62,000 nucleotides of DNA from Phoronis australis. Taxonomy: Eukaryota > Phoronida > Phoronidae. A program made the translations under genes and the position numbers. Below are positions 31,749 to 43,700 of the stretch, piece by piece. Position 1 is the first letter of the stretch, and every line of letters begins with the position of its first letter. The notes under the pieces were generated by a model that saw nothing but the letters and a program-made list of their open reading frames with translations, was not told where the DNA came from and searched no databases. The stretch spans positions 206,506 to 268,505 of the forward strand of contig NMRA01000426.1 in the NCBI GenBank assembly GCA_002633005.1, given 5' to 3'.

Positions 31749-34700
31749 GTAAGTTTTCACCAGTTCTACATCTTTTTCGGGGATTTGTCCATTTATATTT
31801 TCATTTTTTCTGCTAGTTGTAAGCATAAGTGTACATGATCGCATACACACAGAGATACACGTGCGGGTGCCTGTAAATGATGGCATACATACAGAGATAC
31901 ACGTGCGGGTAATTGTACATGATGGCATACACGCAGAAATACACGTGCGGGTAACTGTGGATATCCATTTACGTTTTTCAAGCCAGATTTATTCAATGAT
32001 TTACTGAGCTTGCCCAAAACACTGCATCACATATTTCGATAGCAGTGTGAACAAACTGAGACCAATTTTACAGTGAACCTTGTTGTATGTTTTCCAACTT
32101 CACTGACAACAATAGCGAGTTCACGACAAAATCGATGATGCTTGCCACAAACATAGACCTGCAATTACATTGTCCACCATATCTCTTTTTCCTACGTCCG
32201 TTAGTGGGAATTACTGCAAAATTGACGTGTTTGCTCATGGAAGCCAATTTGACCGTGAATTATCGTGATGCTGTTATTCACTGTCCATTTAGTAACAATT
32301 TTCAGATCGTTCGTCAAAGCTTAGAAGTCTTCAAAACAAACTGTCGTGTGTTCGTATTGCGCATTCATCGACGACACTTAGATGTAAAAATATTGATGTT
32401 TACATTATGGACTTCATTGAAGGAACACTTTAACTCTTATCAAAGAAAAAATATCAAGTATCCAAAAACGCGCGGAAAATTTGTCACTTGTTCTATGGTC
32501 ACATGAAGCGAGCAACGTGTCAACTGGTAATGCATGATACCTTACGGTCTTTCAAAGCGGATCAGTCGAAATAAATTCCTCTGATTTCTGTTGACTGGGC
32601 CTGTGTTTATCTTTTCTCAGTGTCGGAATATTGCAACGATGAAGACGTTTTATCCATATATCGTGCATGTTCATTCAAAATGTTCTAACTCGCACTGTTT
32701 TTCGTACGATATAACAACCAGTCACTAACGTACAATCAGTACAACCACTGGCAACTGGGGAGATAACTCGACAACATCCCTTAATGAAATTGTTCAAATC
32801 TAAACAGTTAATGTATGATAGAGTCATATTTATTATTGCAATTTTAATATATTTATTTATAAAATGTCTACGATAAATATAGTCACGCAATCAGTGAACA
32901 GTTTGTGTACACGGTGGAGAAAGCGATCAGTCCAGGGGCCACGTTGTGTTCAGCTAATTTTGAAGATTCGTGCTTCAACCAGTCACAGAATTGATGAAGG
33001 CTTCTTCAAAGTGTAAGTTCATTTGATGGACAAAAAGAGTGTATTGTGTTGTACCAAAGGCATTGCTGGGAACGAGGTTGTCAGGCACATAAAATTGACT
33101 TAGTTTCAGTCCGACCGTCAGCAAAGTACAGTAATTTTAGAACAGACAAGACAGAAACAAAACAATTAGATAAGAACGTTCTTGACAAACCCACTCGCCT
33201 TTCGAAGAAACGAAAACAATATGGCCGCTATTCAAGACTTCTGGACTTTAACAGTCAGGTTAAAATCTTCGGTTAATAGATTTACTGTCCGAGACTTATA
33301 CATATTATTCGACACTTGGTTAGAAAATTGAATCGCGATCCAATAAAAGATTCTTAATTACCACTCAGAAATTTCAGCTGTGAAATCAGAACTGTCCGCA
33401 GAGTAGGCTCCAACTCGGCTTGACTCGGCTTGACTCGCCGATGACGCTAGTGCCGGAGTTGAGTTCGTACTGCTTCAAGCACGCAAAGTCTGCTGATATG
33501 GCTGGATCTAACGCATCTGTTTCACCTACATGTATAACCTGAGTGTCGTCTTCACCCCCATCTCCATATCTGTGTTCATAATACTCGTCAAGCTCGCTCT
33601 CTAAGTCTTCGTAACTTACAAAATCACTACTATTCGCCTTTGCAACATGCTATCAACTGATCAACGCCTTCTTTAGTTAGATTTTATGCTATAAAATAAT
33701 TATACATAGTCTAAAACCCTCAAAATGTGCAAAAATCCAGTGTAGAAACTCTTTAAGCTCTATGAATTGTCATCTTTGAAAACCACGTTGGGGGTTCAAT
33801 TTTGAGCGGGACTGCATGTTTTATTATCTTTTTAGCACGGACTGCGGGCATTCCTATGGAAATGATAGACCAAATGATGTTCAAATATTACTTCAATGAC
33901 ACGATTCACCGCTATTAACTTGATGAATTCAGTTCGAAGTTTAGAGTTTCAGCTTGGCCTAATTATAGTCTAGTACCCACCCATAGGGTCCCGATAGGGG
34001 ACCTAGAAATTTTTAGTAATTGCAGGCGGTCTGGCACAGGTTGTGTCTGGCACAGGTTGTGTCTGGCACAGGTTGTGTCTGGCACAGGTTGTGTCTGGCA
34101 CAGGTTGTGTCTGGCACAGGTTGTGTCTGGCACAGGTTGTACCAGAGGCGCGCAGGCCTCTCAGGTGAGCCCATTGCACCGATCATCTGAAACATTTTAT
34201 TCTTTATTAATGATAAATCCTATGGGAGGAGCTAAAGACCAGTGTGCCCCAATTGGACTCGAACCCACGAACACAAGTAAAGGAAGCGGTCACTCATACC
34301 ACTTCGCTACCCAGCCTCCTCTTAGAAATTCTTAGTACTGTAAGGTTTTTTGGTAGTTTCATGTTGAGGTGGCCACCTGAAGCATTTTGGCTGGGTCGTA
34401 ATAATGACGTGGTTTTAATACTTTTTTTAAATAAGGAAATTAAGGCCACCATTATGCAAAAGTATGGTTTTGCTTATAACTTCCTTACTTAGCACCATAG
34501 GTAGATGGTGCTGATGTTTTCAGCTATGTTTCGAAGGTAAGTGAATTGAATGGAGCTAGTTTACAGGTAGATAAATCGTAAATTTATGCAAATTAAGACC
34601 ACCATTATTTGAACATCTACTAGTGCTTATAACTAGGATAAAAAGCACTATAGCAAAATGATATTGATATTTTTTCTATATTTCTATGGTCATTTAATTT

Positions 34701-37700
34701 AATGAAATCAGTGTGCAGACTGTTGCATTATAAATTTGAATAATTTATGCAAATGAAATCCCCCATTATCTAAAATTCTGTTTCTATTCGTAACTGCCTT
34801 ACGCGCCATTTTCTCTCCTTGATGTTTACGTGGTCAGTGAATTTAATGGAATCTGGTTGCAGGTCATTACATGATAAATTTGCATAACTTATACTTCATG
34901 CAAATACGGGTTGATAATCATTTCGAATGCCCTCCCCTACAGATAAAATTAATGCGCATACAAATTATACATGTGAATCCCAAAACAATAGCAATTGGTT
35001 ACAAGGTTTCCGCGATTCCTGTAATTCACTATCGCTTCTCTACAGGCAGTGTTCAGCTAACTATTTAGCATCTTATCATTAAAGTATATCAAAACTGTCT
35101 GTGAATGCGCCTTTAAGTTCCAGTTACAATCACTCTAAACTCCAGTCCCGGACCAGCAGCCACTGAATCCCAGATTCGAATCACTGAATTCGACACCAGG
35201 CACTGAAAATTCTTCATTGAACGACGTCCAAGTTGCGGGGACCAGATTCCAAAGTCATGCATTTATATTCTAAGTGCGAGTTAAGGGTATGGTAATAGAA
35301 TCTAGTCTTTGGAATCGACTTTGGTCATCATGTATGAAGACATTTCGGTGCGTGTGTTTAGTTCAGTGGTGCAAATCTGGGGATTTGTACCACGCGTTTA
35401 GTGTCTTCGGGTCCGGATCGTAGCTGGATTCTAGAGGTGTTATCGTGGAATAGCTCACTTGAGAGTTTCCAGTTAGTCAATGTGACGTCACCGGAAGGAG
35501 GGCAAAACCAGCCATATTGTTCTTGTTTTTCCCCGTCTTTGCTACACCCGCAAAATCTTAAAGGAGTTCTTATGGTGAATTTTACTCTTAAAACGTTAAC
35601 ACAATTTAAGAGATGGTAGATAGATCGTGGAATAACTGTGCATAGACGAAAAAAATGTGAACTTGTTATGTTGTGCGAAGCTGTGAACGGACTGAAATTG
35701 TAAATCGACCCGGCGTTCAGTAACGCTGGGACATACGCTAGGACCTAGCTAAAATGTAGCCAAAGTCACGTGTTCTCATTTTAAATACACGACAATATCT
35801 CACGTAATACCGCGAAGTCTTGCCTTTTAGCGACGTCCTAGCGTTACTGAACGGGAGGCTGGTCTAGGCCAGAATGTCGCAGGCATACAGGGGCGATAGT
35901 ATATCCCTATAGAAAGTTACTCATTTCAAAATACAGCAAATAAAATCAATTCAAACATGCATATGTGCACATGGAGTTATAATGAGCACATACCCTGACT
36001 CTGGATGCAATTTAGTCTTCGATTCGCTCGAGTTTCTCTCACAGGGCGCCATTTTGAGGAAGTCAAATTACACCTGTTGACGAACAAAGAGTCCAAGAGA
36101 CACAAATCTCAGAAATTTCACTTGATATTTTCTCAAGCTATTGTGCAAGTGTCACGCACCAGGTCATGAGCTTTGCTCGGTCTCGCACTGGGCTTTGCCT
36201 CATACTCACCTGACTCAGTTAAAATACGTTGTGGCTGTCGCGCGCGCGGTCAAAGTTAAAAGTAACCAAAAAGTGAAGTTGGAATTCTTCGCCAAAGTCT
36301 CCTGAATTCCCGCAGCAATTCTTCATCGAAGATATGTTTAGAAGCAAAAAGGATCACTGAAGAAAGTAAGAGCCTTTTCAGGTGACGATTTTAGATTTAG
36401 AATATATTTTTGACAAGGTGAAAACTTAATCAGTGAGCGGATTTCGCCCACCGCCCGTTTAAAATACACGGGACGAAATTAGTACAGAACGCGATGGAAC
36501 GTATTGTAGTGCGAATCTGAATTTCATTTGTCATAGCATCAATGCTTGTTTGGCATTTTTCACAGTAAAAGATTAAACTCGAAGTGAACAACAGAATACA
36601 CTCTGCTACCGTATCGGGTAAATGGCCAAACGACAAGCTCTTGTCCACTTCCGGTGACGTCACATTTAAGTCTCACATAATCTCGCGTTATTGTTATAAA
36701 CTCGCAAAAGGAGTATTGTTTCCATCTTTGGTTATGTAAGCAACAAAATCAATAGGACATTTATTTCAGTTACAATCAGTGAGTAGATACACAGACAAAA
36801 TGTGGACGCATGATACGATAGGACTTGTGAATTGTGTGTAAATAAATCATATGTACTGAAAGTGGACTCCCCTCTTAGGTATTTAAGAGGTTGTTGAAAT
36901 GAGGACAACATAGGTTGACTTTTTAATAACATTTATAGGTTATGATTTTCAACTTCCAATGAAGACAATTTCCGTGGCGAATTGTGTACTTCCTGTTATC
37001 GTGCCAGTAAATATTTCGTTTATGCAATCGATTTTTCTGTGAAATCCAAAACTTTAACACTATATTTGACACTCAGTATTGGATTCCAAGAACTTTTTCA
37101 TCCTGTGCTGATAGAATTAGTACAACTTGTAATATAAATATCCATGATGTGTGTCAACTTTTGCGTTTTAATGTTGTATATACAATGCTACTCGACACTG
37201 AAATATTTTTATGTGAAGATGATGCTATCGAACTTGCCAACGGACCCACGTTTGGCGCAAATGTCTTGCATTCTGAAGGTCTGTTCCTCTATGCCGTTCC
37301 ACCATCCAAATGTCCAATTATTGACATACAGCGAAACTGACAAATTATCATTTATCTAGTTTGTGATTTACCACGGTGTTCGAATAAAGAAATCAAAAGG
37401 ACTGTTAGAGAGCTTTTTCGGGTATTTCATCCTAATTTGGTGTTTTGGTATATGTCCCACTTTATATCCCGATGTTCCACTTTCTCAATCCAGGTGTCCC
37501 ATTTTTTCGAACTTTAGCAAGTACAAGATGCCGGTGAATAGAGACAAGGGGAAATATGGGTCGCAAGGGCGTTATCTGGCAACGCATAATATCACAAGAA
37601 TTGTTATCTGGGTTCGAATTCAGCTTGTTTAAAACCTTTGAAAAACTTTTAAGTTATTTGCTTTGTTACACGTTTCAGCAGTAATAAACGAAAATATGAT

Positions 37701-40700
37701 TTCGTCTTGTTAAGCTAGCCAAAAACAAAAAAATTAAGAATTAAGAATTTTACTCTCAAAAATCGGCCTCATATATTCGTTTCCGTGGCAGGATTCTATT
37801 CTGTTACCGATGTAAGTCACAAGGACTTTATATCTGTGCCATTTTTGCTGATAACATAAATATAATCCTTTCACGGTAAGGAATACTATGAGACTAATAT
37901 TTATGACAGTATAATGCCTACTAATATCACTGACAGTATAATGTGTACTAATATCTATGACAGTATAATGCCTACTAATATGTATGAGAGTATAATGCCT
38001 ACTAATATGTATGTCTACAAAATTTATGACAGTATAATGCATACTAATATTTATAGCAGTATAATGCCTACTAATATGTATGACAGTATAATGCCTACTA
38101 GTATTTATAACAGTATAATGCCTACTAGAATACATGACAGTATAATGCCTACTAATATTTTTGACAGTATAATGCATACTAATATGCATGAAAGTGTGGT
38201 TATTACTATTTAATGAAGGTTGGCGCTGAGATACAACACCCTAGTTATGACTGTTTAATGAAGGTTGGCGCTGAGATAAAACAGCCTAGTCACACTTGTG
38301 ACGACAACACACTGACCAATTTAATTGACAAGATGCACGCCATCCAAAATGAGCGAAAACCGACATCCGTAGGTCTTTGTGACCGTAACTTTTGGGGACA
38401 CCTTTCCGACAAACAGATGTTTATCAAACGAATGAAAAAAGAAAATGATGTTTTAAATACGCCAGGTTGTGTATCAATTGTTGGCTTTTGAAATTTTCCA
38501 AGCAATCATTCAAACAACGTTTTTTAATCTCGATGGTGTAGTTGTGGAGGTAAATCTATGTATAAATGTCTCTGTGTATCATCTTAGTAATATGTAGATG
38601 CGGTCTGTTGTATAGACAAATAGGTGCTTAACATTTATGATCAGGAAATGTGAATCCAGAAATTGCAGTTGCGCCTTTTTGGAGTGCATCTTTCTGTTGT
38701 CGATGACTTGTTTACAATACTGTCCTGTATTCATACAGTATGAATAACACACCTGTTAAATCGGCCAGAAATATGTGTTTATTTTACATGTATGTGGTTC
38801 AAGCACGCGGCTATTAAACATTACTTCTGAAACGAAGTAGTTGTTGAGACCCCACTTGCATGACAAAGCGTGATACCTGCGTGCTGGCTAGGCACGTAAT
38901 AAGTATGCTATCCTGTGGCAAAAACCAAATAATCTCTGCCCAATTTATAACCAAATGTTAAAAACCAACTTTGTGTTAGTGAAACGGTCCTGTCTTTTTG
39001 TCTTCAATCTTAACTTTGCCCATATTTTGGTGTTAACTTGGACAATTTTTTGGTGTTAAAGACTTAAATCACTTTTCATGAAACAGGCCCCACTGATGTT
39101 GTCTCGTAAAAATATTTTCGTCAAGTTCGTTTGATTTTGCTACAGAGGTGCATGTGTAGCTAGTCTTCAGCACTAAAACTTTTTCAATGCCTCTATTCTT
39201 CATGATTAAACATATATTATTGAGTCTAAAATGTACTAATGTCTTCAATAGTAAAATGTTATTTACATTGTTGATCAATATGAGTATGAGGTAAGAAATA
39301 TTAATTGGCCTAGACCACATGGAAACAACGACTACGTAAGATAAGACAAGGAGAGTTGTTCAAACTATCGAACATAGGCTTACACAGGCCAATGTGAAAT
39401 AACGCAATTCCCGTGGAAAAGTATAATGTTCCCCAATATAAGACCATGTCTGTGTATTCGAATGCAAAGATATTATCGAATGTTGGCCCATAGGCATACA
39501 AGCGGGAATTTAGGATCAGGGAATTTTACTGTAAATGTATCGACGTGAAATACTGGCATATGCTATGGATCAGAAATGTACTTTCCAGAAACTCTTGAAT
39601 GTGGTTGGAGTGAGTTTGTTATGCACTATACATACATTAAGATTGTTTGGAATTGCATTGACTAGTGTTCAGCAGCTAAAGAAGTATCCAATTTGTTGTA
39701 GGTATGACTTCATTGATGAAGAAGCACCCCAGACGAGAGGTGTCGCTGCTCTAATAGCCCTGCGGAAAAAACAAGACGTCCACCTTATTATCACATCTCC
39801 TTCTCTCCACTGTACGTTCTTTATGTATATAAGTACACTCACCACACTTGCGTTCCGTAGACACGAGAGCCTTGGGAAAATACAAGATCACTCAAGAGTT
39901 CCCGAGATTTTGCCATGTATTATAAGCGAAGCACGTGATCACATTCGTTTTCTTCACGAGATTCTTGTGCCCACGGAACTCAGACCAAGCGCTGCGTGCG
40001 GGGTCTACTCGTTGAACTCGAAATCGAACACGAAATTATTGTTGTCAATTTCCTTCTATTGCTGTGCGAACTCAAAATAAGTGTCTGGCAGTCTGTGCTC
40101 GGCTACGATTTATGCAAAGCAGTTTCTAGTCCACATTCGCATTTGATGACACCAAGATTTGAGCTACAAATTTGAGCAAGAACTCGAAATTGCGAGTAAA
40201 AAATCGAGTCTTGGAATACACTCGAGCTTCAGTCTTAATCTTGGGGTCATCAAGAGCATACTAGAATGGGACAGTCATCGTTGTGAGCCATTATGTACTA
40301 CATCAAGAGCATACTAGAATGGGACAGTCATCGTTGTGAGCCATTATGTACTACATCAAGAGCATACTAGAATGGGACAGTCATCGTTGTGAGCCATTAT
40401 GTACTACAGCATAGAATAACATACATTTATCTTGAGTTCACACAAGAACATGATAAGAAATGACAAAAATATTTTCTAGTAAAAAGATTAGATTGCGAGC
40501 TCTGATTGAAGACTCCAACATTACCTAGACCTGTCTGTCAATAAATAACAAAATTGCGCATACGCCAGAACAGGTAAAACATCGTGGAACAAAGCGGTCT
40601 AGGCTTTTGCATTTCAAAACCTTGGCGTTGGAAGTTTCAATGCCCAATCAGGTACACTGTAATATGTGCAATTTCTACATGTACCATGAAATGGATCGAT

Positions 40701-43700
40701 TTACGTTGTCTGTTTAGAATATTACCGACAATGCTGTTTTTTTCGACAATCACATTCGTCTCATCCAGATACGCCATTATAATTGATGTTCCCGTTGAAA
40801 ATTACGTCAGCATCTAAGACATTTTGACTTGGAATCTGTTGGCTTGTTATTGACTAGGACACTTGAATGGAAATAATGTTGCATATGGCCTGGGGGGCAA
40901 GGGAGACGTACAAGGTCATAAAAAGAGGGTGGTCTTCTTTGAATTTTTTGAGTGCTGTTATTCAGCTGCAGATTCCTAAAATTTGAGACTGCGAATATTT
41001 GTGAAGGCCACGTGAACAGAACAGACGGTGATTCTTTTATAATCCAGATATGCCTTGTAATAATTGCCAAGGCAGCACATCTCAAGTTTCTTCATAAAAC
41101 GTACTTGTAAAACTGTCAAGCGGACTTAAGTTATACGACTTTCAAACAGGAGAATGGTTGACCATAACAGTGAAGTTCGCACATGCGCAGATAACGTTAT
41201 CCTTCGAAAGGAAATTTGAGACTAAAAACACCAGAGGTGTTCCAAATGCACAGAAACAACATAATCCGTACAAAACGCTCGATTTAGTTACAAAATATCA
41301 CTCTAGTCTACAAACTATAACACTGGTAAATTATATATTGGTTTTGTTTCAGTTTTAAAGCCTCAAGCATTGTTGGCTTCGTCGTGGAACTTGCCACAGA
41401 TTTCCTGGGCTGCGTCTAATGCCGAGTTCTCTAACAAAGACCTTTACTCGTCGCTATCTCTGATTGCAGGACCAAATAAGTATCTAGGCGAAGCTGTTGT
41501 AGAGATTTGTGACCACTTCCAATGGCATGTTATATCCATTCTTGTGTGCGAGACAGGTATGCACCACATCTTTGAGAATTGTCCATCATCGAATGCAAGT
41601 CTGTATATCAAAAACATTTTTGAGGTTTGCTTTCTTCTGAAATATTTTTTAGTCCTTGGTGAAATCTACTAGAGATAATAAGCAACTTAGGCCTACTGCT
41701 CTGACTCACGACAACAAAATTCGACACCTGTTTTCTGGAAGTCTTGAAAAATGTATTGAGGTATGTAAACTTTTTGATAGGTATGATTCGCTAAGGTATC
41801 ACTCATTATTTACAGGTAACCATTTTGTTCTGACCAGTGGGCAGCTCGGGCAGAGCTTATAGGGACAAAATACAGGTCTTTCATTTACAGACATTTTGAG
41901 GCGTTCGGCATTGTTGTGTAGATGATAAGATTGTCCTACCGCATAGCAGTGGCAATTCGATTGCATGAAGGGTGCACATAATTTATGAAAAAACTAGGAG
42001 ATCCTACTGCGTTCAATTCTTAGACGTCCAGTAACGCTAAACACAGACCACCAATTGCTCCATATCTAGCGACAAAGCCTATAACATCCCCACACCAACT
42101 CAATTTTCAAAAAAAAAACAAACACAAACCATAAAGAACCCAGTTATGCTTTTTGGCTTAAATGGGAATGGATATTTGAGAACCCCCCCCCTCCTGAACA
42201 GTTTTTAAAACAGGCCCTCCTAAGGCTAAGGAAATCATTCTTCTAAGATTTACCTTCTGGGAACATCAGGGTTGCCACCAGAGTATATTAAGGGAAATGT
42301 TTCTTCTGAGGTTCACTTAATGTACATGTTGAGCAACCCTTTAACATACTGGCATCACATAAGAATTATCATAAAATTTTTATGCAAATGCTTAAAAGAT
42401 AAAAAGTCAATTTCTATATGGGAGGCTATAGAGTAGACGAGACTCATAATTTGCTGTCGACCGACGAGGGAGAGGGTTTCTCAGTAGGAGTCCCACGTCA
42501 CTAAACAATCGAAACCCCTTTCCATACATATGAATGTGCGTGTGATGTTGTCTCAGAGACTTATTAAAGACACCAGTGACAGTTGGCCTATAGTCAAGAT
42601 AGTTGATATCTTTCAAACAGACGATTTAGCGGCGCATCAAGCGGTAGTTGAAAGTATGAAAGTGGCACTGGAACTCTCGAGTACACTGCTCGTCGGAGAG
42701 TATATCAAAGTCCGCACCAATCGCACAGATTTCAGCGTGGAGCTTACAAAGTTGAAGTCAATTTCAAAAGGTAAATAAATCAACAACCAGATAATCGTGT
42801 ATTCATTTCTTAGAGGGAGAGGCTGGGGAAGCAAAAAGTTCTTGTCTGTGTTCGAATTCCGCCTGACCTCGCGAGCTTGTCGGTTTGCAGTCAAATGCAG
42901 TCGCATGGATTGTAGAGAATTGCCTGGTTGCAAATTGGCGTAGTAAAACAAAGACTGAAAGGTCATAAGTACCATGCAGTTGAAGGCACTTTCCATGCAT
43001 CTTTACGCGATAGAACAGCTTCAAACCTGTGTTACCAAAACAGTCAGTGGATTCTGGTATTACAAAACACATTTTAAGGAAACTTGACTCTTGTTATAGC
43101 TTATTCAGGGAGTGTATACAATTCCATGACTGCGCTACTAAACTTTATTAACCATTTGCCAAGTCGAAGTCTGGGACCGGACCAACAAATCCCCAAACCC
43201 CGACCACACACGCAGAGAAAATGCCCCATAGACAATGACCAAATTCTATTTCCCAATACCCAGATTAATGATAGGCAAAGCACTAATTGTACAATAGCCC
43301 ATGTCAGAACGAATTTGGAGTAAAAATGACCTAAACAAGGTCACGGTTGAACAATATTTCCAAGTTTATATTATTGACGTACCAAAGACTTACCCGTCAG
43401 GACACCTTAATTTTTGCGTTCTTTTCACGTTCTTAGTGATAATTCTATGTGGAACGAAAAGAGTGATAAGACACATCATGCTGAAGGCACGTGACCTGGA
43501 TATGACCAGTGGTGACTTTGTGTTCATCGCCGCGGATCCCTACTGGTCCCACAAACACGTGAAGCCTTGGTACAACAACGACCAATTCGACGAGAAAGCG
43601 CGAGATGCTTTCAGGGCTCTGTTTAAGGTGCGAACGTTAATCATGAATTGAGTTTGTAAACCTTCGTGAAGTTAAAAAGGGATGAGTATAACAGACTTTT

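Larger units (their letters stand above)
31749..39701. other. Receptor GC intron 1 (about 8 kb)
   Basis: This is the largest complete intron. Phase 2 on both sides makes a missing exon unnecessary. It holds the 42-bp array, an orphan 139-codon frame at 32087-32506, the 16-bp array, a SINE-like tRNA relic, degenerate ATGCAAAT-bearing units, a MITE and a 27-bp array. No independent gene was recognised. Confidence 0.6.

Noticed and set aside
34241-34320. Functional tRNA gene on the minus strand
   Set aside because: A and B boxes are good, but the stems do not pair properly; called SINE-like or pseudogene instead.
39535-40080. Single 181-codon plus-strand gene
   Set aside because: Only 39702-39811 fits the receptor family and has splice borders; the remainder is intron read-through.
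41551-41560. Alternative exon 3 donor GAGACAG|GTATGC in the receptor GC
   Set aside because: It gives phase 1, which does not fit exon 4; the donor at 41625 keeps frame and alignment.
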